Shown here piece after piece: positions 9,737 through 18,816 of a stretch of DNA of 64,000 nucleotides. The first letter of the stretch is position 1. Each line of letters opens with the position of its first letter. The notes under the pieces were generated by a model. That model did not search any database. It was not told the origin of the DNA and worked only from the letters and a program-made list of their open reading frames with translations. Source of the DNA: Magnetospirillum sp. SS-4 (GTDB taxonomy: Bacteria; Pseudomonadota; Alphaproteobacteria; Rhodospirillales; Magnetospirillaceae); the NCBI RefSeq assembly GCF_902729425.1, contig NZ_CACVCH010000002.1, positions 112,022-176,021 on the forward strand, in the 5' to 3' direction. The translations under genes and the position numbers were made by a program.

Positions 9737-10849
9737 TCACGCGAACAGCGACACGATGGCGCCGACGTCGAGCGAGGATGCCTGGGTGTTGCTGGGGGCG
9801 TTGTACTTGATCAGGCTTTGGGCGTTGACCTCCTTGGCGACGATGGCTCCGGTGCTGTCGACGTCGAGGAAGTAGGGTTTTCCCGCCTTGATCAGTTCGG
9901 CGACGCTTTCCATGAGCGGCGTGTCGTCGCCCACATCGGCATAGGGAGGGGTCTTGAGAAAGGCCGGGGTGATGGTGTCGGCCTTGACCTCCTTGGCGGA
10001 GATGACGTTGGTATAGGGATCGATCTCCAGGAAGTAGGGAATCTTGTTGTTGGCGAAGCTGGTGGCCTGAAGCTCCCACTCATACAGGGCGGTGCCGTTC
10101 TGAATGGTCTCGGCGATGCCGCTGATGGCTTCGCGCAGCAGCCTTTGCTGGTTGTAGGGCAGGTTGTTGATTTCGGGATCGAAGGCCTGATCCACCACCT
10201 TGAGATCGCCCTTGGTGTCCAGGGCCACCTTCATGGGTTGCTTGTTGTTGAGGAGAAGAACTCCCTCCTGCTCCCAGTTGTTGGGAGTGGTCGCCTGCGG
10301 CGGGATGACGTAGCTGGCGACCAGGGTGATGTTGGTGGCGGCGCCGGCCAGCTTCTTGACCCATTCGTCATTGGTGGCGTTGGCCTGGATCTTGTGGGCC
10401 ATCACCGCGATTTCATCCATGGACTCGAACAGCTTGCGCAATTGCTGCGGATTGAACTTGCTGAGATCGGACTCGGCCTGCAACTGCACCTGGGGCAGGC
10501 CGTCGGCGTCGATGAATCCGACCATGGGACGGCCGGTCTTCATGGCGTAGCCGGCGATCTTTTCCCAGTCCGAGCTGGGGGTGAGCTTGTCTTGCTGGAT
10601 ATACTCGATCCGCTGCGCCATGTTGACGTAGATGCCGTTCTTGGTCGAGGTGATCTTCTGTTCCTGCAAGATGCCGTTGATGCTCTGCCGGCCGGACTTG
10701 CCGCCCAGGGCCTGGAACAGGGCGTCGCCGGCGGCGGCGGCGTTGGTTCCGGCAAGGTTGTTGAACAGATCGCCCGAATCGGAATTATTGGAGCGCAGCA
10801 GATTCATCGCCCCGGAAGCGGCGATATTGGATGAAATCGAATTGACCAT
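9737..10849 (-). CDS. unrecognised protein with PYFLDxD-type repeats
   Basis: A 370-residue protein of unknown function. The start MVNSISSNIAASG has AGAGG about 9 bases upstream. The N-terminal 40 residues are Ser/Asn/Ala-rich and weakly reminiscent of axial flagellar proteins. There is no signal peptide or membrane helix. The body carries a degenerate repeat best seen as PYFLEIDPYTNVISAKEV and PYFLDVDSTGAIVAKEV near the C-terminus, with weaker copies GRPMVGFIDADGLPQV and KQPMKVALDTKGDLKV, each about a beta-hairpin long. The C-terminus ends in a small hydrophobic tail (VGAIVSLFA). A structural or surface role is conceivable, not demonstrated. Confidence 0.75.
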   Translation of the reverse strand: MVNSISSNIAASGAMNLLRSNNSDSGDLFNNLAGTNAAAAGDALFQALGGKSGRQSINGILQEQKITSTKNGIYVNMAQRIEYIQQDKLTPSSDWEKIAGYAMKTGRPMVGFIDADGLPQVQLQAESDLSKFNPQQLRKLFESMDEIAVMAHKIQANATNDEWVKKLAGAATNITLVASYVIPPQATTPNNWEQEGVLLLNNKQPMKVALDTKGDLKVVDQAFDPEINNLPYNQQRLLREAISGIAETIQNGTALYEWELQATSFANNKIPYFLEIDPYTNVISAKEVKADTITPAFLKTPPYADVGDDTPLMESVAELIKAGKPYFLDVDSTGAIVAKEVNAQSLIKYNAPSNTQASSLDVGAIVSLFA

Positions 10850-11082
10850 GGCGCGAACCTCTTTCTGATGGTTCAGGGTAACAACGGCTTCTGTTGTTTC
10901 GTCCACGGGACGCCGCCGGAACGGCGTCGGGGCGACCACGTCGCCGGGCAATGGCCGATGAAGCCACGCCCACTTAGGCAAACACTAGCACTTCGGCGGG
11001 ATTATTGCAAAGACGATCGCCGGTGAGTCCGCCAATTCCCCACCGTTGCTCCTGGTTGCCGAGGACGGCTATAGTGGCGGTC

Positions 11083-12105
11083 ATGCGTGCGACGACACAT
11101 CATCTAGCCTTGCTTCGGATATCGCGGCTGCTGCCGGTCTTGCTGGGCGTCCTCGGGCTGGCCGCGTGCGCCCCGACCTGGGGATCGCGCGTGCCGGTGA
11201 CGCGCGACCAGTCGGGACCGTTGCAGGTTCAGCGGCCGGCGACGGTCACCGTTTATGCCGGCGACACCGTCTACGGCATCGCGCGGCGCTACAGCCTGTC
11301 GGTGCGTGACCTGATCGAGGCCAATGGCCTGCAACCGCCCTACCAGCTCAGTCCGGGCATGATCCTGCGCATTCCCGGCGGTGGGTCGGATTACGTGGTG
11401 CAGCGGGGCGATACCCTTTCGGTGCTGGCGCGGCGGCTGAAGGTGGATTTCAACTCGCTGGCCGCCATCAACAACAAGAAGCCGCCCTATGTCCTGTACG
11501 TGGGCGAGCGGCTGCGGCTGCCATCGGCGGCGAGGGACGCCGCCGCCGCCGTCGCCGATGCCCGGCCGGCCGGGGGGGAATCCGGACCGATCGTCGCGGT
11601 TTCGCCCAATGCCGCGCCGCGCCCCCCGTCGCCGCCTCTGGACGGAGCCGAGGTACCGTCGCCGCCGCCCCGCGCCGGCACCGCCTTTCTGTGGCCGGTC
11701 AGGGGCGAGATCATCGCCGAGTTCGGCCCGCTGCCCAACCGGGGGCAGCACAACGACGGCATTAACATCGCCGCGCCCAAGGGGACGCCGGTCAAGGCGG
11801 CTGACAACGGCTCGGTCGCCTATGTGGGCAACGAGTTGAAGGGATTCGGCAACCTGCTTCTGGTCAAGCATGCCGATGGCTGGATGACCGCCTATGCCCA
11901 TGCCGAGACGCTGCTGGTCAAGCGTGGAGAAATGGTGCGCCGCGGCCAGATCATCGCCACGGTCGGAATGTCGGGCAACGCCACCCAACCACAGCTTCAT
12001 TTTGAAATTCGCAGGGGAACCGAAGCGGTGAATCCCTCCGAATATTTGCGCGATAGTTTGGCTCTGGCCGCTTCGACGGGGGAGGTGTCGGCAAACCCTT
12101 ATTGA
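11083..12105 (+). CDS. NlpD-like LysM/LytM lipoprotein (divisome murein hydrolase activator)
   Basis: A 340-residue lipoprotein. The start MRATTHHLALL gives a signal peptide and lipobox LAAC. Two LysM peptidoglycan-binding motifs follow (VYAGDTVYGIARRYSLS and VVQRGDTLSVLARRLKV), then a proline-rich linker and a C-terminal M23/LytM domain. In that domain the usual metal-binding H-x-x-x-D is replaced (HNDGINIAAPKG, Asn at both ligand positions as I align it), while YAHAE and LHFEIR remain. This degeneracy is typical of NlpD/EnvC-type activators that stimulate amidases rather than cut peptidoglycan themselves. It is not next to surE/pcm here. Confidence 0.88.
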   Translation: MRATTHHLALLRISRLLPVLLGVLGLAACAPTWGSRVPVTRDQSGPLQVQRPATVTVYAGDTVYGIARRYSLSVRDLIEANGLQPPYQLSPGMILRIPGGGSDYVVQRGDTLSVLARRLKVDFNSLAAINNKKPPYVLYVGERLRLPSAARDAAAAVADARPAGGESGPIVAVSPNAAPRPPSPPLDGAEVPSPPPRAGTAFLWPVRGEIIAEFGPLPNRGQHNDGINIAAPKGTPVKAADNGSVAYVGNELKGFGNLLLVKHADGWMTAYAHAETLLVKRGEMVRRGQIIATVGMSGNATQPQLHFEIRRGTEAVNPSEYLRDSLALAASTGEVSANPY

Positions 12106-12202
12106 CCGGAAGGCATGAACGCGACACCCTGTTGAAAATACAAAAACGACCATTCGGCACGAATCGGGTGGTCATCAAGAATCGACAAGGGAGGATGCTA
12201 TC

Positions 12203-14347
12203 ATGGCGGTCGAGGAGAAGAGCGATTCCCCGAACGGGGATCGCCTCAGGTTCCTGCGCATCGACGACGAATCGATCAAGGCGATGCAGGGGGGCAGGGC
12301 GCTGATCGACGGGGTGCTTCCCGCCATCGCCGACGATTTCTACGCCCATCTGCTGAAGTGGCCGGAGCTGTCGGAACTGCTGGGCGGCGGCGCCCGCGTC
12401 GGGCACCTGAAGCAACTTCAGCAGGCGCATTGGCGCTCGCTGTTCTCCGGCCGCTTCGACGACGATTATTTCGAGCGCGCCAATCAGGTTGGCGTCGCCC
12501 ACGAGCGCATCGGTCTCGATCCCAACTGGTATATCGGCGGCTATTGCTTCGTCCTGGAACGCCTGCTCGGCGCGTTGCACGACCGCGGCGACAAGGCTTC
12601 GTTCGCCCGTCTGCTGGGGCCGGTGCTGCGAGCCGCCTTCCTCGACATGAATCTGGCGATCGGCAGCTATATCGAACGCGGCGAGGCCGGCAAGCTGAAG
12701 CGCGAGATGCTGACCCTGTCCGACGCCATCGACAACGAGGTGTCGGTGACGGTGGGCGATATCGAAACCCAGGTCAAACGCCTGATCGACGGCGCCCACG
12801 AACTCAGCGACGTGGCAACGGCGCTCAAGACCATGGCGGAATCGGTGACCGAGGCGGTGTCGGTGACCAGCGACAACGTCCAGTCGATGGCCGGAGCCAC
12901 CGAGGCGCTGGAGGGAACCTCTCGGCAGATTTCCGCCAAGGTTCACGGCACCTCGCAACTGACCGACGCCGCCCAGCGCAAGATGGAGGAGGCCGCCAGC
13001 ACCGTCGAGGGACTGAAGGAGGCAACCGGCCGCATCCGCGACGTGGTGCGGCTGATCCAGTCCATCGCCGGACAGACCCGCATGCTGGCGCTCAACGCCA
13101 CCATCGAGGCGGCCAGGGCTGGTGACATGGGCAAGGGATTCGCCGTGGTCGCCGAGGAGGTCAAGCGACTGGCCCGCCTGACCGACGATGGCATCCGTGG
13201 CGTCAACAGCCAGGCCCAGGCCATCGGCCAGGCCACCGACCAGACCGTTTCCATGGTCGAGGAGGTGACGCTGTCGATTCAGGACATCAACACCATCGCC
13301 CAGGAGGTCAACCGGGCCAGCGAGCGGCAAATCGCCGCCACCGCCGACATCAAGGGCAACGCCGATCAGGCGGCCGAGCACACCCGGACGGTGTCTGGGC
13401 ACGCGGAATCCGTGCTGCATCAGGCCGAGCGCACCGGTATCACCGCCCGGCGGGTCAATGAATTGTCGGCGGTGGTGCAACGCGACGTCAGCGACTTGCA
13501 ACGGCGTCTCAGCATCATCTTGCGCTCGTCGGTGGCCGGCGACCGGCGCTCGGTGCCGCGCGTGGCGGTGGGGGTTCCCTTCTCGGGCAGGATCGGCGGG
13601 CAGGACGTCAAGGGCCATACCGGCGACCTGACCGCCAGGGGAACGGTTCTGGCCGGCCTCAACGACCGTTCCCTGGTCGGCGGCGGCTTCACCCTGGACC
13701 TGGAAGGCATCGGCCAGGTGTCGTGCGAGGCGGTGGCGGCCAGCGTGCTCGGCCTGCATCTGCGATTCCGCGACGTCACCGCCGCCATCCAGCAGGCGGT
13801 CAAGGCCACCCAGGACAAGGCCAGGGCAGAGGAACGCCTTTATATTCAGACGGTCCAGAAGGTGGCGGCCCAGGTCGCCTCCGCCTTCGAGACGGCGATC
13901 AAGGATGGACGGATCACCGAGACCGATCTGTTCGACACCCACTATGACCCCATCGCCGATACCGACCCCCAGCAATTCATGGCCAAGCACACCGGCTTGA
14001 CCGATCAGGTGGTGCACGCCTTTACCGAGCCGGCGCTGGAGAGCGATTCGCGGGCGGTGATCTGCTGCGTCGCCGATCGCAACGGCTATATCGCCACCCA
14101 CAACAAGAAATATTCCCAGCCGCAGCGTCCGGGCGAAAAGGTGTGGAACACCGCCAATGCCCGCAACCGCCGTATTTTCGACGACCGGGCCGGTTTGGTG
14201 GCGGCGCGCAATACCCAACCTTACGTGGTGCAGACCTATCCTCGCGACATGGGCGGCGGCGTCTTCATCCTGCTGAAGGAATTCGACGCCCCCATCGCCG
14301 TCCGGGGCCGCCACTGGGGAGCGGTGCGCTTCGCCATCAAGCCGTGA
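12203..14347 (+). CDS. globin-coupled soluble chemoreceptor with PilZ and C-terminal sensor module
   Basis: A 714-residue protein with no membrane segment. Residues about 15-165 form a sensor globin of the HemAT type; the proximal haem ligand is His100 in [12 protein letters not shown]. Residues about 170-435 are an MCP signalling coiled coil with its hairpin tip at 284-324 ([20 protein letters not shown]). Residues about 445-530 are a PilZ domain with both c-di-GMP motifs, R449-x3-R453 and D475-x-T-x-x-G480. Residues about 545-714 form a module shared with the second MCP of this window ([32 protein letters not shown]). Predicted to link oxygen and c-di-GMP to CheA signalling. Preceded by GGGAGGAT. 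Confidence 0.9.
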   Translation: MAVEEKSDSPNGDRLRFLRIDDESIKAMQGGRALIDGVLPAIADDFYAHLLKWPELSELLGGGARVGHLKQLQQAHWRSLFSGRFDDDYFERANQVGVAHERIGLDPNWYIGGYCFVLERLLGALHDRGDKASFARLLGPVLRAAFLDMNLAIGSYIERGEAGKLKREMLTLSDAIDNEVSVTVGDIETQVKRLIDGAHELSDVATALKTMAESVTEAVSVTSDNVQSMAGATEALEGTSRQISAKVHGTSQLTDAAQRKMEEAASTVEGLKEATGRIRDVVRLIQSIAGQTRMLALNATIEAARAGDMGKGFAVVAEEVKRLARLTDDGIRGVNSQAQAIGQATDQTVSMVEEVTLSIQDINTIAQEVNRASERQIAATADIKGNADQAAEHTRTVSGHAESVLHQAERTGITARRVNELSAVVQRDVSDLQRRLSIILRSSVAGDRRSVPRVAVGVPFSGRIGGQDVKGHTGDLTARGTVLAGLNDRSLVGGGFTLDLEGIGQVSCEAVAASVLGLHLRFRDVTAAIQQAVKATQDKARAEERLYIQTVQKVAAQVASAFETAIKDGRITETDLFDTHYDPIADTDPQQFMAKHTGLTDQVVHAFTEPALESDSRAVICCVADRNGYIATHNKKYSQPQRPGEKVWNTANARNRRIFDDRAGLVAARNTQPYVVQTYPRDMGGGVFILLKEFDAPIAVRGRHWGAVRFAIKP

Positions 14348-15202
14348 TCACAGGGTCTGGCCCAGCCGCCCGGCCAGATCCTGGATGAACTGCCAGGCGA
14401 CCCGGCCCGAGCGGGAACCGCGAGTCACCGCCCATTCATTGGCCTCGCGCCGCAGATCGTCGGTGGCGATGGGCAGGCGGTAATGCGCGACGTATCCTTC
14501 GACGATGGCGAAATAGGTGTCCTGGGCGACATGGTGGAAACCCAGCCACAGGCCGAAGCGATCCGACAGCGACACCTTCTCCTCGACCGCCTCGCCGGGA
14601 TTGATGGCTGTGGAGCGCTCGTTGTCGATCATGTCGCGGGCCATCAGGTGACGACGGTTCGAGGTGGCGTAGAACACCACGTTGCCGGGACGGCCCTCGA
14701 TGCCGCCTTCCAGCACCGCCTTCAGCGATTTGTAGGCGTCGTCCTGCTGGTCGAACGACAGGTCGTCGCAGAACAGGATGAAGCGCCGGCCGCTGTCCTT
14801 CAGCAGGCGCAGGCAGCGGGGCAGCGAGCAGATATCCTCGCGGTGGATTTCCACCAATCCCAGAGCACCTGGCCGCCCGGCATTGACGCGGGCGTGCACC
14901 GCCTTGACCAGCGAGCTCTTGCCGGTTCCCCTGGCCCCCCACAGCAAGGCGTTGTTGGCCGGCAAGCCGCGGGCGAAGCGGCCGGTATTGTCCAGCAGCA
15001 GGTCGCGCTGGCGCTCGATGCCGTGCAGCAGGTCGATGTCGACCCGATTGACGTTGGCGATGGGTTCCAGCCAGTCGGGATCGGCATGCCAGACGAAGGC
15101 GTCGGCCGAGGCGGGATCGCTGGCGGCGGCGGCCTTCGGGGCGAGGCGCTCCAGCGCTTCGGCGATACGGGTCAGAACGGCGGCTATATCGGGCGATGGC
15201 AT
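14348..15202 (-). CDS. DUF815-family AAA ATPase
   Basis: A 284-residue cytoplasmic ATPase of the DUF815 family. The P-loop reads GARGTGKSSLV; the Walker B strand is FILFCDDLSF and a sensor-1-like YATSNRRHL follows. The helical N-terminal 50 residues resemble the family's usual leader. The start MPSPDIAAVL was preferred over an upstream ATG whose extra 34 residues are proline-rich and unlike the family. It is convergent with the globin receptor gene (stops abut) and divergent from yajC. The cellular role of the family is not established. Confidence 0.88.
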   Translation of the reverse strand: MPSPDIAAVLTRIAEALERLAPKAAAASDPASADAFVWHADPDWLEPIANVNRVDIDLLHGIERQRDLLLDNTGRFARGLPANNALLWGARGTGKSSLVKAVHARVNAGRPGALGLVEIHREDICSLPRCLRLLKDSGRRFILFCDDLSFDQQDDAYKSLKAVLEGGIEGRPGNVVFYATSNRRHLMARDMIDNERSTAINPGEAVEEKVSLSDRFGLWLGFHHVAQDTYFAIVEGYVAHYRLPIATDDLRREANEWAVTRGSRSGRVAWQFIQDLAGRLGQTL

Positions 15203-15311
15203 GGCGTTGTCCGGCGAAAGGGGCGGTTTCGGAACCGCCGAGCCTATCACGCGGCCGGCCGGCGGCAAGGGGGGTGCGACAACGGATTTGGGGAAAAGTC
15301 CCACTTGTCGT

Positions 15312-15339
15312 TTGCATCGTGTCGCGGGACCGCTATATT
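15312..15339 (+). promoter_or_regulatory. candidate sigma70 promoter of yajC-secDF
   Basis: TTGCAT (15312-15317) and TATATT (15334-15339) are separated by 16 bases and lie 31 bases upstream of the yajC ATG. A strong ribosome binding site AGGAG (15360-15364) follows. Assigned by pattern only. Confidence 0.5.
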
Positions 15340-15370
15340 CCCGCTGCGATCAATCCCCTAGGAGACAGAG

Positions 15371-15781
15371 ATGTTCGTGACGCCCGCCTTCGCCCAGGCC
15401 GCCGATGCCACCGCCGGCACCATGGGAGCCCTCGAACAGTTCCTGCCGCTGATCCTGATCTTCGTGGTGTTCTACTTCCTGCTGATCCGCCCGCAGCAGA
15501 AGCGGATGAAGCAACACAAGGAGATGCTGAATCAACTGCGCCGCGGCGACCGGGTCGTCACCGCCGGCGGCATCATCGGCACCATCAACAAGCTGGTGAG
15601 CGATACCGAGGCGACCGTCGAGATCGCCGAGGGCGTCCGCGTCCGCGTGCTGCGTTCGACCATCACCGAGGTCCTGTCCAAGACCGAGCCGGTCGCCGCG
15701 GAAAAGGCCGACAAGGTGGAAAAGGCGGAAAAGGACGACAAGGCCGAGAAGGCCGAGATTCCGTCTGCCGCGGACAAGTGA
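15371..15781 (+). CDS. yajC: Sec translocon accessory subunit YajC
   Basis: A 136-residue single-pass inner-membrane protein that associates with SecDF. The membrane helix is at about residues 24-44 (LPLILIFVVFYFLLIRPQQK), followed by the conserved RRGDRVVTAGGIIGTI motif. The C-terminal 30 residues are an unusually regular Lys/Glu/Asp/Ala tail (repeats of K-A-E/D-K) that extends beyond typical YajC (about 110 residues) and is likely disordered. It is the first gene of the yajC-secD-secF operon; AGGAG lies 6 bases before ATG. Confidence 0.97.
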   Translation: MFVTPAFAQAADATAGTMGALEQFLPLILIFVVFYFLLIRPQQKRMKQHKEMLNQLRRGDRVVTAGGIIGTINKLVSDTEATVEIAEGVRVRVLRSTITEVLSKTEPVAAEKADKVEKAEKDDKAEKAEIPSAADK

Positions 15782-15821
15782 TCGGCATTCCGTTAGAAAC
15801 TATTCCAGCGCGGTTCGGGAC

Positions 15822-17390
15822 ATGAATTATTTCCCTACGTGGAAAATAGCCCTGGTGGCTGCGGTCAGCTTGCTTGGCATCGTCTTCGCGTTTCCCAACC
15901 TGTTGACGAGGGAACAGGCGGACCGGATGCCGTCCTGGTTCCAGCCGGTCAGCCTCGGCCTCGACCTTCAGGGTGGTTCGTACCTGCTGCTGGAGGTTGA
16001 TACCGCCTTCGTGGTGCGCGAGCAGATGACCTCGCTGGTCGAAGCCATCCGGACCACGCTGCGCAAGGAAAAGATCAAGTACGCCGAGCTGGGAACCAGG
16101 GGCGATCACGTCAGCGTCCGGGTCATCGAGGCCGATGACCGCGCCAGGGCCCGCGATCTGCTGAAGAAGCTGGACCCTGACGCGGGAGTCGAGGCCAGGG
16201 ACGACGGCAGCTTCTCCCTGAAATATTCCGAGGAGGCGCTGAGGCTGCGCAAGCAGTCCGCCGTCGAGCAGTCGCTGGAGATCGTGCGCCGCCGCATCGA
16301 CGAGCTTGGCACCCGCGAACCCTCCATCCAGCGCCAAGGCGAGGACCGAATCGTGGTCCAGTTGCCCGGCGTCAAGGACCCGGACCGCATCAAGGACTTG
16401 CTGGGCAAGACCGCCAAGCTGACCTTCCACCTGCTCGACGACAGCACCACCCCGGAGGAGGCCTCCAAGGGCCGGGTTCCCCCCGGCTCCATGCTGCTGC
16501 CCTCGGCCGAGAAGGGGGACGGGCTGCCCGAGACCTACGTGGTGCGCAAGCGGGTCGAGGTCGGCGGCGACATGCTGGTGGATTCAAAGGCCACCTACAG
16601 CGAAGGCCGCCCGGTGGTCAGCTTCCGCTTCAGCGCCGCCGGCGGCAAGAAATTCGGCGATGCCACCCGCGAGAATGCCGGCAAGTTCCTCGCCATCGTC
16701 CTGGACGACAAGGTCATCAGCGCGCCGCGCATCAATGAACCGATCCTGGGTGGTTCCGGCATCATTTCCGGCAGTTTCACCGTCCAGCAGGTGCAGGATC
16801 TGTCGCTGCTGTTGCGGGCCGGCGCCTTGCCGGCGCCGTTGCAGGTTCTGGAGGAACGCACGGTCGGCCCCGACCTCGGCGCCGATTCCATCCGGGCCGG
16901 CGCCATCGCCTGCGCCATCGGCCTTGCCCTGGTGGTGGTGCTGATGGTCTTCATCTATGGCACCATGGGCATGCTGGCCAACGTGGCGCTGACGCTGAAT
17001 CTGGTCCTGCTGCTGGCCTGCCTGTCGGTTCTGGGCGCGACCCTGACCCTGCCCGGCATCGCCGGCATCGTGCTGACCATGGGCATGGCGGTCGATGCCA
17101 ACGTCCTGATCTACGAGCGCATGCGCGAGGAACAGCGCAACGGCCGGTCGATCATGTCGGCCATGCAGGCTGGTTTCGACCGGGCCTTCGGGACCATCTT
17201 CGATGCCAATCTCACCACCCTGGCGGCGGCGGCGCTGCTATTCCAGTTCGGTAGCGGCCCGGTCAAGGGCTTCGCGGTGACGCTGACCTTGGGGCTGCTG
17301 ACCTCCATGTTCACCGCCGTCATGGTGACGCGGATGATGGTGGTGTTGTGGATCAAGGTCCGGCGGCTGAAGTCGCTGCCGCTGTCGTAA
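15822..17390 (+). CDS. secD: protein translocase subunit SecD
   Basis: A 522-residue RND-type membrane protein that, with SecF, uses the proton motive force to help proteins exit the SecYEG channel. TM1 is at about residues 8-25, then the D1 motif LGLDLQGGSYLLLEV, a large periplasmic domain, and TM2-TM6 from about residue 350. Conserved elements such as RTVGPDLGADSI, GMAVDANVLIYERMREE and the final membrane hairpin are intact. Forty bases after yajC and ten before secF, so one operon. Confidence 0.98.
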   Translation: MNYFPTWKIALVAAVSLLGIVFAFPNLLTREQADRMPSWFQPVSLGLDLQGGSYLLLEVDTAFVVREQMTSLVEAIRTTLRKEKIKYAELGTRGDHVSVRVIEADDRARARDLLKKLDPDAGVEARDDGSFSLKYSEEALRLRKQSAVEQSLEIVRRRIDELGTREPSIQRQGEDRIVVQLPGVKDPDRIKDLLGKTAKLTFHLLDDSTTPEEASKGRVPPGSMLLPSAEKGDGLPETYVVRKRVEVGGDMLVDSKATYSEGRPVVSFRFSAAGGKKFGDATRENAGKFLAIVLDDKVISAPRINEPILGGSGIISGSFTVQQVQDLSLLLRAGALPAPLQVLEERTVGPDLGADSIRAGAIACAIGLALVVVLMVFIYGTMGMLANVALTLNLVLLLACLSVLGATLTLPGIAGIVLTMGMAVDANVLIYERMREEQRNGRSIMSAMQAGFDRAFGTIFDANLTTLAAAALLFQFGSGPVKGFAVTLTLGLLTSMFTAVMVTRMMVVLWIKVRRLKSLPLS

Positions 17391-17400
17391 GGATACGGAC

Positions 17401-18357
17401 ATGAGACTGATTGAACGCATCCTGCCGCGCGCCACCAAGATCGATTTCGTCCGCTACCGCCTGATCGCCATGGCCATCTCCGGTGGCCTGATCCTGGCGA
17501 TGGTTGCCTCCATGGCCTTCCGGGGGTTCAATTTCGGCATCGACTTCGCCGGCGGCATCCTGGTGGAGGCCCAGGCCACCGGTGGGCCGGCCGATCTGCA
17601 ATCCATGCGCTCGACCCTGGGCGGGTTGGGCCTCGGCGAGGTCAGTCTCCAGGAATTCGGCGCCACCGGCCGTGACGTCATGATCCGCGTCCAGCGCCAG
17701 GAGGGCGACGAAAAGGCGCAGATGGCGGCGCTGTCCAAGATCAAGGAATCCCTGGGTGCGGAATTCACCTATCGCCGGGTCGAGATCGTCGGGCCCAAGG
17801 TCGGCGGTGAGCTGGTCCAGGATGGTATCCTGGCGGTGACGCTCTCCGTTCTGGCCATCGCCGTCTATGTCTGGTTCCGCTTCGAGTGGCAGTTCGGTGT
17901 CGGCGCATTGGTCGCGCTCGGCCATGACGTCCTCGCCACCTTCGGCCTGTTTTCCATTACCGGCCTGGAGTTCAACCTGAACGCGCTGGCGGCGATCCTG
18001 ACCATCGCCGGCTATTCCATCAACGATACCGTGGTGATCTTCGACCGCGTGCGCGAGAACTTGCGCAAATACAAGACCATGTCCTTGTACGACCTCATCA
18101 ACTTGTCCATCAACGAGACCCTGTCACGGACATTCCTCACGGTTCTGACGGTTCTGGTCACCGTGCTGGCGCTGTTTCTGTTCGGCGGCGAGGTCCTGCA
18201 CGGCTTTTCCATCGCCTTGCTGTGGGGGTTGATTCTCGGAACCTTCTCTACCATCTACGTCGCCATTCCCATGCTGATCTACTTCAATCTGCGCACCGGC
18301 CAGCAGCAGGAAGAGGACGAAGCCGCCGCCGCCGAGGCCGGTTCGCGGACTCCGTAA
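17401..18357 (+). CDS. secF: protein translocase subunit SecF
   Basis: A 318-residue inner-membrane partner of SecD. TM1 is at about residues 22-40 (LIAMAISGGLILAMVASMAF), then the F-type D1 motif FGIDFAGGILVEAQ, a short periplasmic domain, VEIVGPKVGGELV, and five further helices with GYSINDTVVIFDRVREN. Length is normal for the family. AAGGA lies upstream of ATG in the ten-base gap after secD. The acidic C-terminal tail (QQQEEDEAAAAEAG) is cytoplasmic. Confidence 0.98.
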   Translation: MRLIERILPRATKIDFVRYRLIAMAISGGLILAMVASMAFRGFNFGIDFAGGILVEAQATGGPADLQSMRSTLGGLGLGEVSLQEFGATGRDVMIRVQRQEGDEKAQMAALSKIKESLGAEFTYRRVEIVGPKVGGELVQDGILAVTLSVLAIAVYVWFRFEWQFGVGALVALGHDVLATFGLFSITGLEFNLNALAAILTIAGYSINDTVVIFDRVRENLRKYKTMSLYDLINLSINETLSRTFLTVLTVLVTVLALFLFGGEVLHGFSIALLWGLILGTFSTIYVAIPMLIYFNLRTGQQQEEDEAAAAEAGSRTP

Positions 18358-18362
18358 AGCCC

Positions 18363-18731
18363 ATGGATATCACTCCCATCGTCCCGGCCGGCCGCCAGAT
18401 CATCAAGGGCTACGGCGATGTTGGCTTCACCATCTCCGGGATCAGGTGGGAAGGTTCCGTTCTGGTGTTCGCCGAGCGGACCCTGGCCTGGGCACCCGTC
18501 ACCCTCGACGAGGTGACCGAGGCCACCCTGGCCCCGGTGGTGGAGGCCCGTCCCGATCTGCTGCTGCTGGGCTGCGGCCGCGCCATGGCGATGGTGGGGC
18601 GGCCGTTGCGGACGTGGTTGCGCGCCGAGGGCATCAAGCTGGAGGTCATGGACACCGGCGCGGCCTGCCGCACCTTCAACGTCCTGCTGGCCGAGGACCG
18701 CTCGGTGGCGGCGGCGCTGATCGCGGTCTGA
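18363..18731 (+). CDS. Mth938/DUF498 protein (NDUFAF3-like)
   Basis: A 122-residue single-domain protein of the Mth938/DUF498 fold, the family that includes human NDUFAF3, a complex I assembly factor. I see the conserved start PAGRQIIKGYGDVGFTISG, the core DLLLLGCGRA and the C-terminal DTGAACRTFNVLLAEDR. The ATG is five bases after the secF stop, so it is translated from the secDF transcript; secDF-DUF498 linkage is widespread in alphaproteobacteria. The biochemical activity of bacterial members is not known; a role in membrane-complex assembly is an inference from the human homologue. Confidence 0.88.
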   Translation: MDITPIVPAGRQIIKGYGDVGFTISGIRWEGSVLVFAERTLAWAPVTLDEVTEATLAPVVEARPDLLLLGCGRAMAMVGRPLRTWLRAEGIKLEVMDTGAACRTFNVLLAEDRSVAAALIAV

Positions 18732-18816
18732 TTCTTCCCGCGAAACAACCACTATACCTCTGGTCCCGATTTGCTAGACTGTCCAGCGTGTCGCTTCCAG
18801 ACAGGAGTGAACGACC

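Noticed and set aside
13545..13800. Possibility that the PilZ segment is only MCP linker
   Set aside because: Both R-x3-R and D-x-T-x-x-G motifs occur with correct spacing, so a real PilZ domain is more likely.
11951..14314. Minus-strand open frame of about 787 codons
   Set aside because: Antisense to the globin chemoreceptor, whose haem, MCP and PilZ motifs are unmistakable.
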